A stretch of 34,004 nucleotides of DNA from Lachnospiraceae bacterium (GTDB lineage: Bacteria > Bacillota > Clostridia > Lachnospirales > Lachnospiraceae), in assembly GCA_015057205.1 (NCBI GenBank), contig SVEW01000002.1, positions 1 to 34,004 on the forward strand, written 5' to 3'. Both the position numbers and the translations under genes were made by a program. Shown here piece by piece: positions 26,399-34,004 of this stretch (positions are counted from its first letter, which is position 1; the number at the start of each line of letters is the position of its first letter). The notes under the pieces were generated by a model that made no database searches, had not been told where the DNA came from, and worked only from the letters and a program-made list of their open reading frames with translations.

Positions 26399-26932
26399 TT
26401 ATCGCTTTGCTGCCTCAATCATCGCCAACGCATCCTCCAACGATACGCAGTCCGCATATGTTCCGGGCCAAATCATTTCATTATAATATTTGTACGTGGT
26501 TTCTGCGTCCATGTAATCGTTGTCAAATGTGGAATTCGCACTCTCCGGAAGCACAATAAAAAAGTCCCGCTCATCGGCAGCCCGCACTGTTGCATCCACG
26601 CAGAAATTGGTCATCAGACCAATAATCATCAAATGCTTATCCCCTAAGGATTCCAAATAATCCGCAAATTCCGGATTGCTGAAACAACTGCCCTCTTTTT
26701 TGACAAAACGTTTCTCGTCGCCCTTCGGCGCAATGTACTCTGCAATCGCAAAGTCCTCGTCCCCGATGGAAAAGCCGGAGCCCGGACCGTCATCGTGCTG
26801 CACATAAATTACTTCCAGCTTATTCTTGCGTGCTGCTTCCAAAATCGTTAAGGTATTTTTCTGAAAGCGCTCAAATTCATACAACCGCTCATCTGTAATT
26901 CCTTTTTGAATGTCCATTACCAATAAAATCAT
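26399..26932 (-). CDS. Isochorismatase-like cysteine hydrolase
   Basis: ILLVMDIQKGI..VIYVQHDDGPGS..HLMIIGLMTNFCVDATVRAADE. Confidence 0.9.
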   Translation of the reverse strand: MILLVMDIQKGITDERLYEFERFQKNTLTILEAARKNKLEVIYVQHDDGPGSGFSIGDEDFAIAEYIAPKGDEKRFVKKEGSCFSNPEFADYLESLGDKHLMIIGLMTNFCVDATVRAADERDFFIVLPESANSTFDNDYMDAETTYKYYNEMIWPGTYADCVSLEDALAMIEAAKR

Positions 26933-26939
26933 GATAAAT

Positions 26940-27274
26940 CCTCTCCTCCTATTCTTCGAACCATGTAAAGCTTGATACCACTCCTGCTTCCAACCATACT
27001 ATCTTCTTCCCCGTTTTCGCAAAGCAACTTCAGTGCCGCCTTCGGATCGTCCTGCAAAACCGCATAGCCCGTCGCCCTGCACCACCCTATTCAGTAGGTT
27101 TCCGGCAATTCCCTGATTGCGGTGAGCTTCTTCAGTGTAAACCGCGCGAACATTTGCCCAAAAGCCTACCGCTTTCTTTGAAAAAATGGCTTTTATTCCG
27201 ATGCCGATGATTACCAAACCAACTACTGCCCATATGATAAAACCAAGTTCTGCTCCGCTCATAGCTACCTCCAC
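26940..27274 (-). pseudogene. Chimera: small membrane protein N-terminus fused to a frameshifted GNAT C-terminal fragment
   Basis: MSGAELGFIIWAVVGLVIIGIGIKAIFSKKAVGFWANV-RAVYTEEAHRNQGIAGNLLNRVVQ, then frame shift to GYAVLQDDPKAALKLLCENGEEDSMVGSRSGIKLYMVRRIGGEDLS*. Confidence 0.7.
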
Positions 27275-27450
27275 ATCCAGCTAATCGTATTCTCGGACTG
27301 TGTCAATCCGAGCTTTTTCTGCAATGCCATAGCGTAGCCTTTTCGGCGGAACTTCGGCATCACGTGCAAAAGTCCAATGCTGCCCTCTAAATGCTCTCTT
27401 TCAAAAAGTGTCGTTATATAGTCGATTGCAGCATTGGTTATTTCTTTCAT
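27265..27450 (-). pseudogene. Short chimeric GNAT fragment
   Basis: MKEITNAAIDYITTLFEREHLEGSIGLLHVMPKFRRKGYAMALQKKLGLTQSENTISWMWR; last 38 aa nearly identical to 19367-19651. Confidence 0.7.
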
Positions 27451-27465
27451 ACATCCTCCTTACGT

Positions 27466-27999
27466 TCACGCCGTTATGTCTATCCAATACCTCTGAATCG
27501 TGCCGCATTCTCCTAGTCCGATATCATCCTTTATTTCGTTTTCCAGCACACCACCGTTTTTCACAATCGTTCGGCGAGATGCCTCGTTGTCCCGCTCACA
27601 GCAGACAAGAACTCTGTCGTCACCGTACTCCTTGCAAATTGGTAAAAGCAATTTCAGCATTTCACCGGCATAGCCCTTTTTCCTCTCCGACGGCAAAATA
27701 CTGTACCCGATGTTGCCACCGTATTGCAGCAGAAACGGAGATAAGGGATGTCGGTAATCGATAATGCCAACAACCTTATCATCTTCTGTTCGCACACATA
27801 AAAATACCTCCGAAGGCACGTACCCTTCTCCAAATTTTTTCTTCAGACGGTTTTCAAAATCAATCCATTCCTCAAAAGAATCCACGTCTTCCAAACTTGC
27901 GCAACCATCCAGCCGATCGCCATTTGCAAGCATTTCCTCTTTGTATTTCATGACCTGTTTTGCATAATCCTGCGTTGGTCGAATCAGCTTAACACTCAT
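27466..27999 (-). CDS. GNAT acetyltransferase
   Basis: MSVKLIRPTQDYAKQVMKYKEEML..IGYSILPSERKKGYAGEMLKLLLPICKEYGDDRVLVCCERDNEASRRTIVKNGG; start 27999, not 28242 as in the ORF track. Confidence 0.9.
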   Translation of the reverse strand: MSVKLIRPTQDYAKQVMKYKEEMLANGDRLDGCASLEDVDSFEEWIDFENRLKKKFGEGYVPSEVFLCVRTEDDKVVGIIDYRHPLSPFLLQYGGNIGYSILPSERKKGYAGEMLKLLLPICKEYGDDRVLVCCERDNEASRRTIVKNGGVLENEIKDDIGLGECGTIQRYWIDITA

Positions 28000-28014
28000 T
28001 CTCTCTACCTCACT

Positions 28015-28240
28015 AAAATCTCTTCTCCATTTCCTGCAAAACCAAGGACGCCGCCTCGTAACCAAAGCCTTTCCCCTGGTATCTACAGTCAATGAAAAAC
28101 TCGCCAAATTCATACGCTTTCTAATTTTCAATATCGTGATAGGTCGCCATGCCAACCGGCTCTTCCTCGTCATAAACAATAAATGCCTTGCTTGCATCAA
28201 AAATCCGAAACATAGGTTATCCCTTTCCATCTTTTCTACC
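28015..28240 (-). pseudogene. GNAT pseudogene with in-frame TAG
   Basis: MFRIFDASKAFIVYDEEEPVGMATYHDIEN*KAYEFGEFFIDCRYQGKGFGYEAASLVLQEMEKRF matches the 853-1290 GNAT; stop replaces the Trp codon region. Confidence 0.75.
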
Positions 28241-29048
28241 ACGAATTACGAACCACGTTCCCCTTCAAGTAAAGGTTTCCTCTCACATCCTCTTTCACAG
28301 CAAGAAGTTGTTCTTTTTTTACCAGATAGGAAACATTCTGCCGGGAACATTCCAAAACTTCACAGCAATCCGACGTATCGAGTAAATTCCCCTTGGCAAA
28401 ACACAGAAAATCGTCAAGTCGAAGCGGAATCGTCTGTCCTCGCTCATAAAGCAGCTTTGCCGGGATGTCAATGGTATCATAAAACGTAATATAATATCCG
28501 CCGGTTCCTACCTCACAGGAATGATATAGACTGTCGTTTTTCAAAATCTTTGCGACACCTTCCACATCCTCCATCTGATGTAAATCCACTTTTTTCACCG
28601 TATCGTCCTCAAAAAAGCAAAGAATCTGCTCCCCCCCACAAGGTACACAATCGATTACATTCTTTCTCCTTTGAAGAACATAATCCGGCAAGTTTTCCAA
28701 CGGCTTGATATAGAAACTGTCCTGAGAACACTTCCCCTTCGACACCTTCAAAAATTCCATTTCATCATACGTTTCCATTTTATGATTTTTAAGAATTTCG
28801 CTGATATTCTGCCGCCCGCTTGGAATAACGCGTTCTTTTACCCATCGGAAGCTTAAGTCTCTTGACACCGTATAAATCCCTTTTTTCACAAGATTAGTAA
28901 ATAAAAGCGGCGCCGTCCACTCATCCAAATCCTCCTGCAATTCAATAATGAATTCTTTGCGTTTCTCGTAATACAGCAACACAGCAACCGCCATGCCTGT
29001 CTCATCATTGATAATCTCATACAGTTTCATATAGCTTATACCTCTCAC
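28236..29048 (-). CDS. DUF2442-like domain plus C-terminal HTH protein, HipA partner
   Basis: VIDCVPCGGEQILCFFEDDTVKKVDLHQM..GGYYITFYDTIDIPAKLLYERGQTIPL resembles DUF2442; LLDTSDCCEVLECSRQNVSYLVKKEQLLAVKEDVRGNLYLKGNVVR HTH-like. Confidence 0.55.
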   Translation of the reverse strand: MRGISYMKLYEIINDETGMAVAVLLYYEKRKEFIIELQEDLDEWTAPLLFTNLVKKGIYTVSRDLSFRWVKERVIPSGRQNISEILKNHKMETYDEMEFLKVSKGKCSQDSFYIKPLENLPDYVLQRRKNVIDCVPCGGEQILCFFEDDTVKKVDLHQMEDVEGVAKILKNDSLYHSCEVGTGGYYITFYDTIDIPAKLLYERGQTIPLRLDDFLCFAKGNLLDTSDCCEVLECSRQNVSYLVKKEQLLAVKEDVRGNLYLKGNVVRNSW

Positions 29049-29835
29049 AAATCATCTGCCAGATTTTCTCCATCAGCAGATCCGGAATCACACCGTCCAA
29101 CCCTTCAAACAGAAATGCACGATCCTTTTCTTCCAACTTTCCAGAAAAAACATTTGCCCTGTCTGCAATCAGATTCAAATTCTCATAACAGGATGTACTT
29201 CCGATAAAATTGTTACACTTTCGGTCTTCCTTGATATCAAACTTCCGGATTTCCTCCTTAGAAAGACACGAATATAGAAGTGACAGACCATGGTCAAAAA
29301 GCGGCGCGATCCGCAAAGTATGGGCTCTACTATTACGCAACACTTCGATATTCGCACCGTGGCGGTCACGATTCAAAATGATAAAGTCCACCGCCAGCAT
29401 GGTATCAATGTAGTTCTGCCATCCCATGCGCTTGCAAAAATCATAATGCGACTCACCCTTTTCGGCATTCACCAGATAATAATCGTCCAACGCTATTTTC
29501 TGCTCGCCGCGTTGTTTGAAATCCTCAGAGCCACACAGGTAAGTCCGGTATTCCCGCCCTTCGATTTCCACATCCGCATGGATTAAGTCATATCGCAAAT
29601 GCTCCACACCCAGGCACGTAAGCAGTCGATCCACAATAAGCTCGTTTACACATTCATGGCCGATGATTCCTTTGACAGAATCATACAACGATAATTTGTA
29701 ATACTGTTTCCTACCGTCCAGCCGTCCCTCTGATTTTAAAAATGTTCCAGCCGTCCCACTTGAACTACGAATATGAGACCAATTCAAGTAAGTCAGATCT
29801 TGTTTTTCTTTAATAAGCAAATGATTCCCTCCCAT
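29017..29835 (-). CDS. HipA-like serine/threonine kinase-fold protein
   Basis: DFIILNRDRHGANIEVLRN catalytic motif and IAPLFDHGLSLL; true start may be TTG at 29820 behind GGGAGGG. Confidence 0.75.
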   Translation of the reverse strand: MGGNHLLIKEKQDLTYLNWSHIRSSSGTAGTFLKSEGRLDGRKQYYKLSLYDSVKGIIGHECVNELIVDRLLTCLGVEHLRYDLIHADVEIEGREYRTYLCGSEDFKQRGEQKIALDDYYLVNAEKGESHYDFCKRMGWQNYIDTMLAVDFIILNRDRHGANIEVLRNSRAHTLRIAPLFDHGLSLLYSCLSKEEIRKFDIKEDRKCNNFIGSTSCYENLNLIADRANVFSGKLEEKDRAFLFEGLDGVIPDLLMEKIWQMICERYKLYETV

Positions 29836-29891
29836 TTGACGTGCGTCAAAAATTTTTATTCATTATACCATTTTATTTGACGCGCGTCAAA
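29835..29891 (-). promoter_or_regulatory. Promoter with two palindromic operators for the HipA-like operon
   Basis: TTTGACGTGCGTCAAA (29835-29850) and perfect palindrome TTTGACGCGCGTCAAA (29876-29891); minus-strand TTGACG-17-TATAAT (29890..29862). Confidence 0.8.
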
Positions 29892-30089
29892 CAAATAATT
29901 TCCTCCGCCATGCAAAAGGAAGTCACTTCCCCGTTGGGACGGTAGTGCGCAATAAACCTTTCCGTACTTTCGAATTATCTCCATTACAATCGGCGAGCTT
30001 TGTCCACATTCCCAGCTTACACCCTGCTCATGGGCAGTTTTGTATCGTTCTTCGTATGCTTCGTAATATTTCAAGTTCTGCATTCTCAT
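29856..30089 (-). pseudogene. N-terminal fragment of a SAM-dependent methyltransferase-like protein
   Basis: MRMQNLKYYEAYEERYKTAHEQGVSWECGQSSPIVMEIIRKYGKV then non-homologous reading into the operator region. Confidence 0.45.
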
Positions 30090-30165
30090 TTCCTCTCACC
30101 TGTGAATATACATCCGCGACAGCTCCTCTTCGCCGTCACCCTGCACCCCAAAACGATATTCCGAT

Positions 30166-31287
30166 TTACTGTTTTGCCCGCTCGATCCCTTGCTTCATAA
30201 TACGATTCGCTGCGAACAAAAAGGCAATCCGCGGGAATTTGTGCGTCTTCGTATAAATTTCCGCAAACTCCCCGCCTGTCTGCACAACTCCTGCCATTTC
30301 TGTAAGGCCATCATACACATTCTTTCCCGGACCATTGCTGCCATAATGAAGCAACGGTGCTATCATTCCACCGGCCCCGATCGCAATCGCGCCATAATAT
30401 TGCCCTCCGCTCTTTTCGCACCATTCCTTCACCATGCTAAGCAAATTCACCAATTGTTTGCTTTCGTAAAATCCCATATTGGAAACAACGTAGATTTTCT
30501 GATTGCTATGAAGGCGCGTTTTTTCCAAAAGCTCCATTAGACGTAACAACACCGATGGTATGCCGTCCACATACAAAGGAATTCCAAGTACAAGTTTCTC
30601 CGCGGATTGTACCATTGGCACAAGTTCCGAAAGTCGTTTTCCATAAGTATATAGATTAATGCTTTCCATATCGCCTTCCATCCCGTTTGCAAGCACATCC
30701 AGGAATTTTTTGGAATTTCCTTCCTCCCCATGGGGACTGCAATTTAAAAGAATTGTTTTTCCCTCCACAATAGGTTGCTGTGTACTTGCGGTCGTCTCTT
30801 CGACTTCCTGCTCACCCGCTTCCTCGAACCGGACCTCTTTCACCGTCGCATTAAAATTTCTGCAAACCGCCTTCACATAACGACTCGCCTTTTCTTTTTC
30901 CGCATCGTTCAGTCCCTTTCCAAGAAAAATAAACCGGAATGGCTTCTTTTCGCGATATCTTGGCTTATGATGGGTTTCACCCTTGTAAATACGAAAGAAC
31001 GGAAGAATATAGCCGATGCTTCTGTCCATAACATTTTTTACAAAACTGCTAAACCCTCCATAGGTATAATGGCTGATAATGACAACCTCCTCAGCCCTAT
31101 GAATCCGCTCTCCCATTCGCTCAAAGCCGTCTTTGATTACACAGACGCCTGTTTCCTTCATCCAACATCCAAAACAACCGGCACAAGGTTTAATATCCCC
31201 ATTCGGTGCCACAACATCCCATCCTTCATACTCCGCAGCAACTTTTCCCCATTCTGCCTCGCTTAAATCATGAATTAAAAGTTTCAT
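30166..31287 (-). CDS. Tandem flavodoxin-fold (NADPH-dependent FMN reductase-like) protein
   Basis: CAGCFGCWMKETGVCVIKDGF..ISHYTYGGFSSFVKNVMDR and second domain ILLNCSPHGEEGNSKKFLDVLANGM..LGIPLYVDGIPSVLLRLMELLEKT. Confidence 0.8.
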   Translation of the reverse strand: MKLLIHDLSEAEWGKVAAEYEGWDVVAPNGDIKPCAGCFGCWMKETGVCVIKDGFERMGERIHRAEEVVIISHYTYGGFSSFVKNVMDRSIGYILPFFRIYKGETHHKPRYREKKPFRFIFLGKGLNDAEKEKASRYVKAVCRNFNATVKEVRFEEAGEQEVEETTASTQQPIVEGKTILLNCSPHGEEGNSKKFLDVLANGMEGDMESINLYTYGKRLSELVPMVQSAEKLVLGIPLYVDGIPSVLLRLMELLEKTRLHSNQKIYVVSNMGFYESKQLVNLLSMVKEWCEKSGGQYYGAIAIGAGGMIAPLLHYGSNGPGKNVYDGLTEMAGVVQTGGEFAEIYTKTHKFPRIAFLFAANRIMKQGIERAKQ

Positions 31288-31365
31288 ACTTCGCCTTCAT
31301 CCTCCTCATCCTTCTCTACTTTTATATTATCATACTACATCCCCTACCAGACCTCAAGAACAGAA

Positions 31366-31430
31366 AAAAAGCCCGGCAGTCGTCGCATTTTTACACAACG
31401 CTGCCGGACTTTCCAGTCCCCTTAGCCCAC
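31366..31430. terminator. Stem-loop terminator, possibly bidirectional
   Basis: aaaaaaagcCCGGCAG..CTGCCGGacttt. Confidence 0.6.
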
Positions 31431-31472
31431 TGCTCTTACGAAATCGTAGCGTGAATACGCAAAAAGTTTCCT

Positions 31473-32570
31473 CTACGCTTCTTTATTACGGAATCGCTCC
31501 GCCTGCTGGCGAATCAACTCTTCATCTTCGAAATAGTTAATCTGCATTGCAGCCTTTACTTCCGCCAAGGTCTGACGTCCCTTGGCTCTTGCAGCCTCCG
31601 TTCCTTTACGAAGAACCTCGTAAACACCCGGAATATCCTGCTCCCATTTCGCTCTGCGCTCACGAATCGGCGCAAGTTCCTCTTCCAATACTTTAATCAG
31701 GAACTTCTTAACCTTCACATCGCCTAATCCGCCTCGCTGGTAATGATCCTTTACTTCCTGCAGATTCTTGTACTCATCCCAATATTTCTCGAAATGCTCA
31801 TCCTTGCAAAAAGCATCCAGATACGTAAACACTGTATTGCCTTCGATCTTGCCCGGATCTTCCACGCGAATGTGATCCGGATCGGTATACATACTCATAA
31901 CCTTCTTCTTCACCTCTGCCGGCGAATCGGAGATATAAATACAATTACCAAGGGACTTACTCATCTTCGCCTTACCGTCGGTTCCCGGAAGACGACAGCA
32001 ATTCTTATTATCCGGCAAAAGCGCCTTCGGTTCTACTAAGATACCTTCCCCGTAAATATTTCCAAAACTACGTACAATTTCTCTGGTCTGCTCTAACATC
32101 GGCAGCTGATCCTCACCAACCGGCACCGTGGTTGCCTTAAATAAGGTAATATCTGCCGCCTGGCTAATGGGATAAGTCAAAAATCCCACCGGAATACTGG
32201 TCTCAAAATTACGAAGCTTAATTTCCGCCTTCACCGTTGGATTACGCTCCAAACGAGATAACGTCACCAGATTCATATAATAAAAACTCAGTTCGCACAA
32301 CTCCTGTACCTGGGACTGAATAAACAAATGGCATTTCTCCGGATCCAATCCACAAGAAAGGTAATCTAACGCCACTTCAATAATACTTTGGCGAATCTTC
32401 TCCGGATTATCTGCGTTATCCGTCAATGCTTGTGCATCCGCAATCATAATATAAATTTCATCGAATTCACCACTGTTCTGTAACCGCACGCGTTCCCGCA
32501 ACGATCCTACATAATGTCCAATATGTAGTTTACCGGTCGGGCGGTCTCCTGTAAGAATAACTTTACTCAT
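31473..32570 (-). CDS. trpS: Tryptophanyl-tRNA synthetase
   Basis: [17 protein letters not shown] (HIGH-type) and [11 protein letters not shown] (KMSKS). Confidence 0.97.
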   Translation of the reverse strand: MSKVILTGDRPTGKLHIGHYVGSLRERVRLQNSGEFDEIYIMIADAQALTDNADNPEKIRQSIIEVALDYLSCGLDPEKCHLFIQSQVQELCELSFYYMNLVTLSRLERNPTVKAEIKLRNFETSIPVGFLTYPISQAADITLFKATTVPVGEDQLPMLEQTREIVRSFGNIYGEGILVEPKALLPDNKNCCRLPGTDGKAKMSKSLGNCIYISDSPAEVKKKVMSMYTDPDHIRVEDPGKIEGNTVFTYLDAFCKDEHFEKYWDEYKNLQEVKDHYQRGGLGDVKVKKFLIKVLEEELAPIRERRAKWEQDIPGVYEVLRKGTEAARAKGRQTLAEVKAAMQINYFEDEELIRQQAERFRNKEA

Positions 32571-32667
32571 ATCTCTCTCATCCTTTTGCTCTATCTGTTT
32601 TCACGTTTTCAACATACTTAAATTTCATTATAATGAGTCTCTCGCAAAAAGTCAAAACCTTTAGTCC

Positions 32668-34004
32668 TTAAAGTAAATCTTTTGGTATCAAATCCTTTAA
32701 TGACGTAGTCACCTTCTGCGGTGTCTCCGGTGTAATATGCTCCGAAATCTGTCCGGAAATCCGTTTTACTTCCGCCTCAAATTCCCGAGCCGACAACAAA
32801 TGGCATCCCGCACCGGCAATAATCACCTGCTCCAATCCATCCGAAGTCGCTACGGTCACATCGTACTTGCGTCCCATTTGATGGGCGCACCGCTCGATAT
32901 ATTGATCCGCCGTTTCAGCCTCTTTGGTATACACCACCGTAATATTTTTGTAAGGCAGAATCTCCGTTTGATGCCCCTTTGTCTTATAGGCATCATACAC
33001 CAGAATCACCGTCTGCTTCGTATATCCCTGATAGTTGCACAAAATATCCTTCAGCCGGTTTCTGGCCCCTTCGATATTGTTCTCTGCCAGTTCTTTTAAC
33101 GAGGGCCATGCAAAAATAATATTGTATCCGTCTACCAACAAATAACTATCCTTCTTGGCCGCCGGCTTATTCTTATGCCGCGCCTCTTTCTCATAGTCGT
33201 AATCGGCCGGTTTTTCTTTTTGCACAGAAGGTTTTTCCTTTGGCACCTTCTTCTTTCCGTTCCAGGTGCCCCGGGCACGACTGTCATCCAGGGTATCTTC
33301 CTCAAATTTTGACGGAATACTGCCGTAGGTTTTTTCAAAAATCTCCTTCAGTTCCTTCTCCGTCATAGCCGCATCCTTTGGTGCAATGCCAAGAATCCGC
33401 TTTTCTTCTTCCCGACGTTTGCCTTCGGCTTTCACTTTTTCCGCTTCAAGGAACATTTCGTATTCCTGAATCTCACCGGCACTTTTGCCATCGGAAACCA
33501 ACGGCAAATGCATGTATTGCTCTACCTCATACCACGGCACCACCGTGCCTGCCCCGTGGGTGCAAAACACCGATGCCGACGGATTGCGCAAATCGCTTTC
33601 CGGATCGTAGGCAAGCTGCTCTAAGACTTCCTCCTGGTTGTGACAGGGCGCGTATCCCTGTAACCTGCAATGTAACTTGCCCAATCCACCGGTATAGGAC
33701 AAAAGCTCTGTCTGATAGCCATTCATAGTAGCCACCGGGGCAATACCGGTAATCACCGATGAATCCCCCTCCACCATCGGTGCATCAAACTTGGCAAACA
33801 TGGCAGACAAATCCGTCATAGCCCGCCCCACCTGTCCGGTAGGCACCTTCATAGTAAAGGCGAACATCGGCTCCAGCAACACATTTTCCGCTTTCATGAG
33901 TCCCTGACGTACCGCCCGATACGTAGCCTGGCGGAAATCACCGCCCTCCGTATGTTTCGGATGCGCCCGCCCGGTTACCAACGTAATTACCATGTCAGTA
34001 ATTG
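32668..34004 (-). CDS. TetM/EF-G-like translational GTPase C-terminal half fused to a YacP/Rae1-type NYN endoribonuclease domain (5' end beyond window)
   Basis: EF-G domain IV/V-like region (GRAHPKHTEGGDFRQATYRAVRQGLMKAENVLLEPMFAFTMKVP..) and NYN domain SYLLVDGYNIIFAWPSLKELAENNIEGARNRLKDILCNYQGYTKQTVILVYDAYKTKGHQTEILPYKNITVVYTKEAETADQYIER..VTVATSDGLEQVIIAGAGCHLLSAREFEAEV; frame stays open to the window edge. Confidence 0.85.
   Translation of the reverse strand, partial: ITDMVITLVTGRAHPKHTEGGDFRQATYRAVRQGLMKAENVLLEPMFAFTMKVPTGQVGRAMTDLSAMFAKFDAPMVEGDSSVITGIAPVATMNGYQTELLSYTGGLGKLHCRLQGYAPCHNQEEVLEQLAYDPESDLRNPSASVFCTHGAGTVVPWYEVEQYMHLPLVSDGKSAGEIQEYEMFLEAEKVKAEGKRREEEKRILGIAPKDAAMTEKELKEIFEKTYGSIPSKFEEDTLDDSRARGTWNGKKKVPKEKPSVQKEKPADYDYEKEARHKNKPAAKKDSYLLVDGYNIIFAWPSLKELAENNIEGARNRLKDILCNYQGYTKQTVILVYDAYKTKGHQTEILPYKNITVVYTKEAETADQYIERCAHQMGRKYDVTVATSDGLEQVIIAGAGCHLLSAREFEAEVKRISGQISEHITPETPQKVTTSLKDLIPKDLL

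Noticed and set aside
326-30180. Chromosomal integron
   Set aside because: Gene content is cassette-like, but I see no intI-like tyrosine recombinase and no recurrent attC-like palindromes at gene ends.
32668-34004. Calling the right-edge gene a tetracycline-resistance determinant
   Set aside because: Only the C-terminal domains are visible, sequence is divergent from TetM/TetO, and the nuclease fusion argues for a different function.

Overview
The window looks like a low-to-mid GC Firmicutes (probably Lachnospiraceae/Clostridia) chromosome segment. It is a gene-dense accessory island, mostly minus-strand, between roughly 1 and 31 kb. It joins a conventional region at the right end: trpS, then a TetM/EF-G-like GTPase C-terminus fused to a YacP/Rae1-type NYN nuclease. 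The island holds many small enzymes: at least eight intact or near-intact GNAT acetyltransferases, NUDIX, HAD, histidine phosphatase, flavodoxin-like reductases, cytidine deaminase, isochorismatase-like hydrolase and an SplB-like radical SAM protein. It also holds XRE/MerR regulators, an Rpn-family nuclease, BspA-type LRR proteins and a HipA-like kinase module. Its most unusual property is the number of gene fossils, chimeras and internal duplications. Two paralogous blocks (about 3.59-5.13 kb and 12.12-14.10 kb) share promoter, terminator, GNAT and flavodoxin, have decayed reciprocally and carry different inserts. Other strong signals are the Rae1-like/ribosomal-protection fusion at the right edge, a HipA-like kinase/DUF2442-HTH pair with two TTTGACGYGCGTCAAA palindromes around its promoter, a 60-bp-periodic hairpin array near 10.2-10.4 kb, and a CRISPR-like 33-bp repeat with 63-bp period at the left edge. 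Family assignments come from motif recognition by eye; no database search was run.
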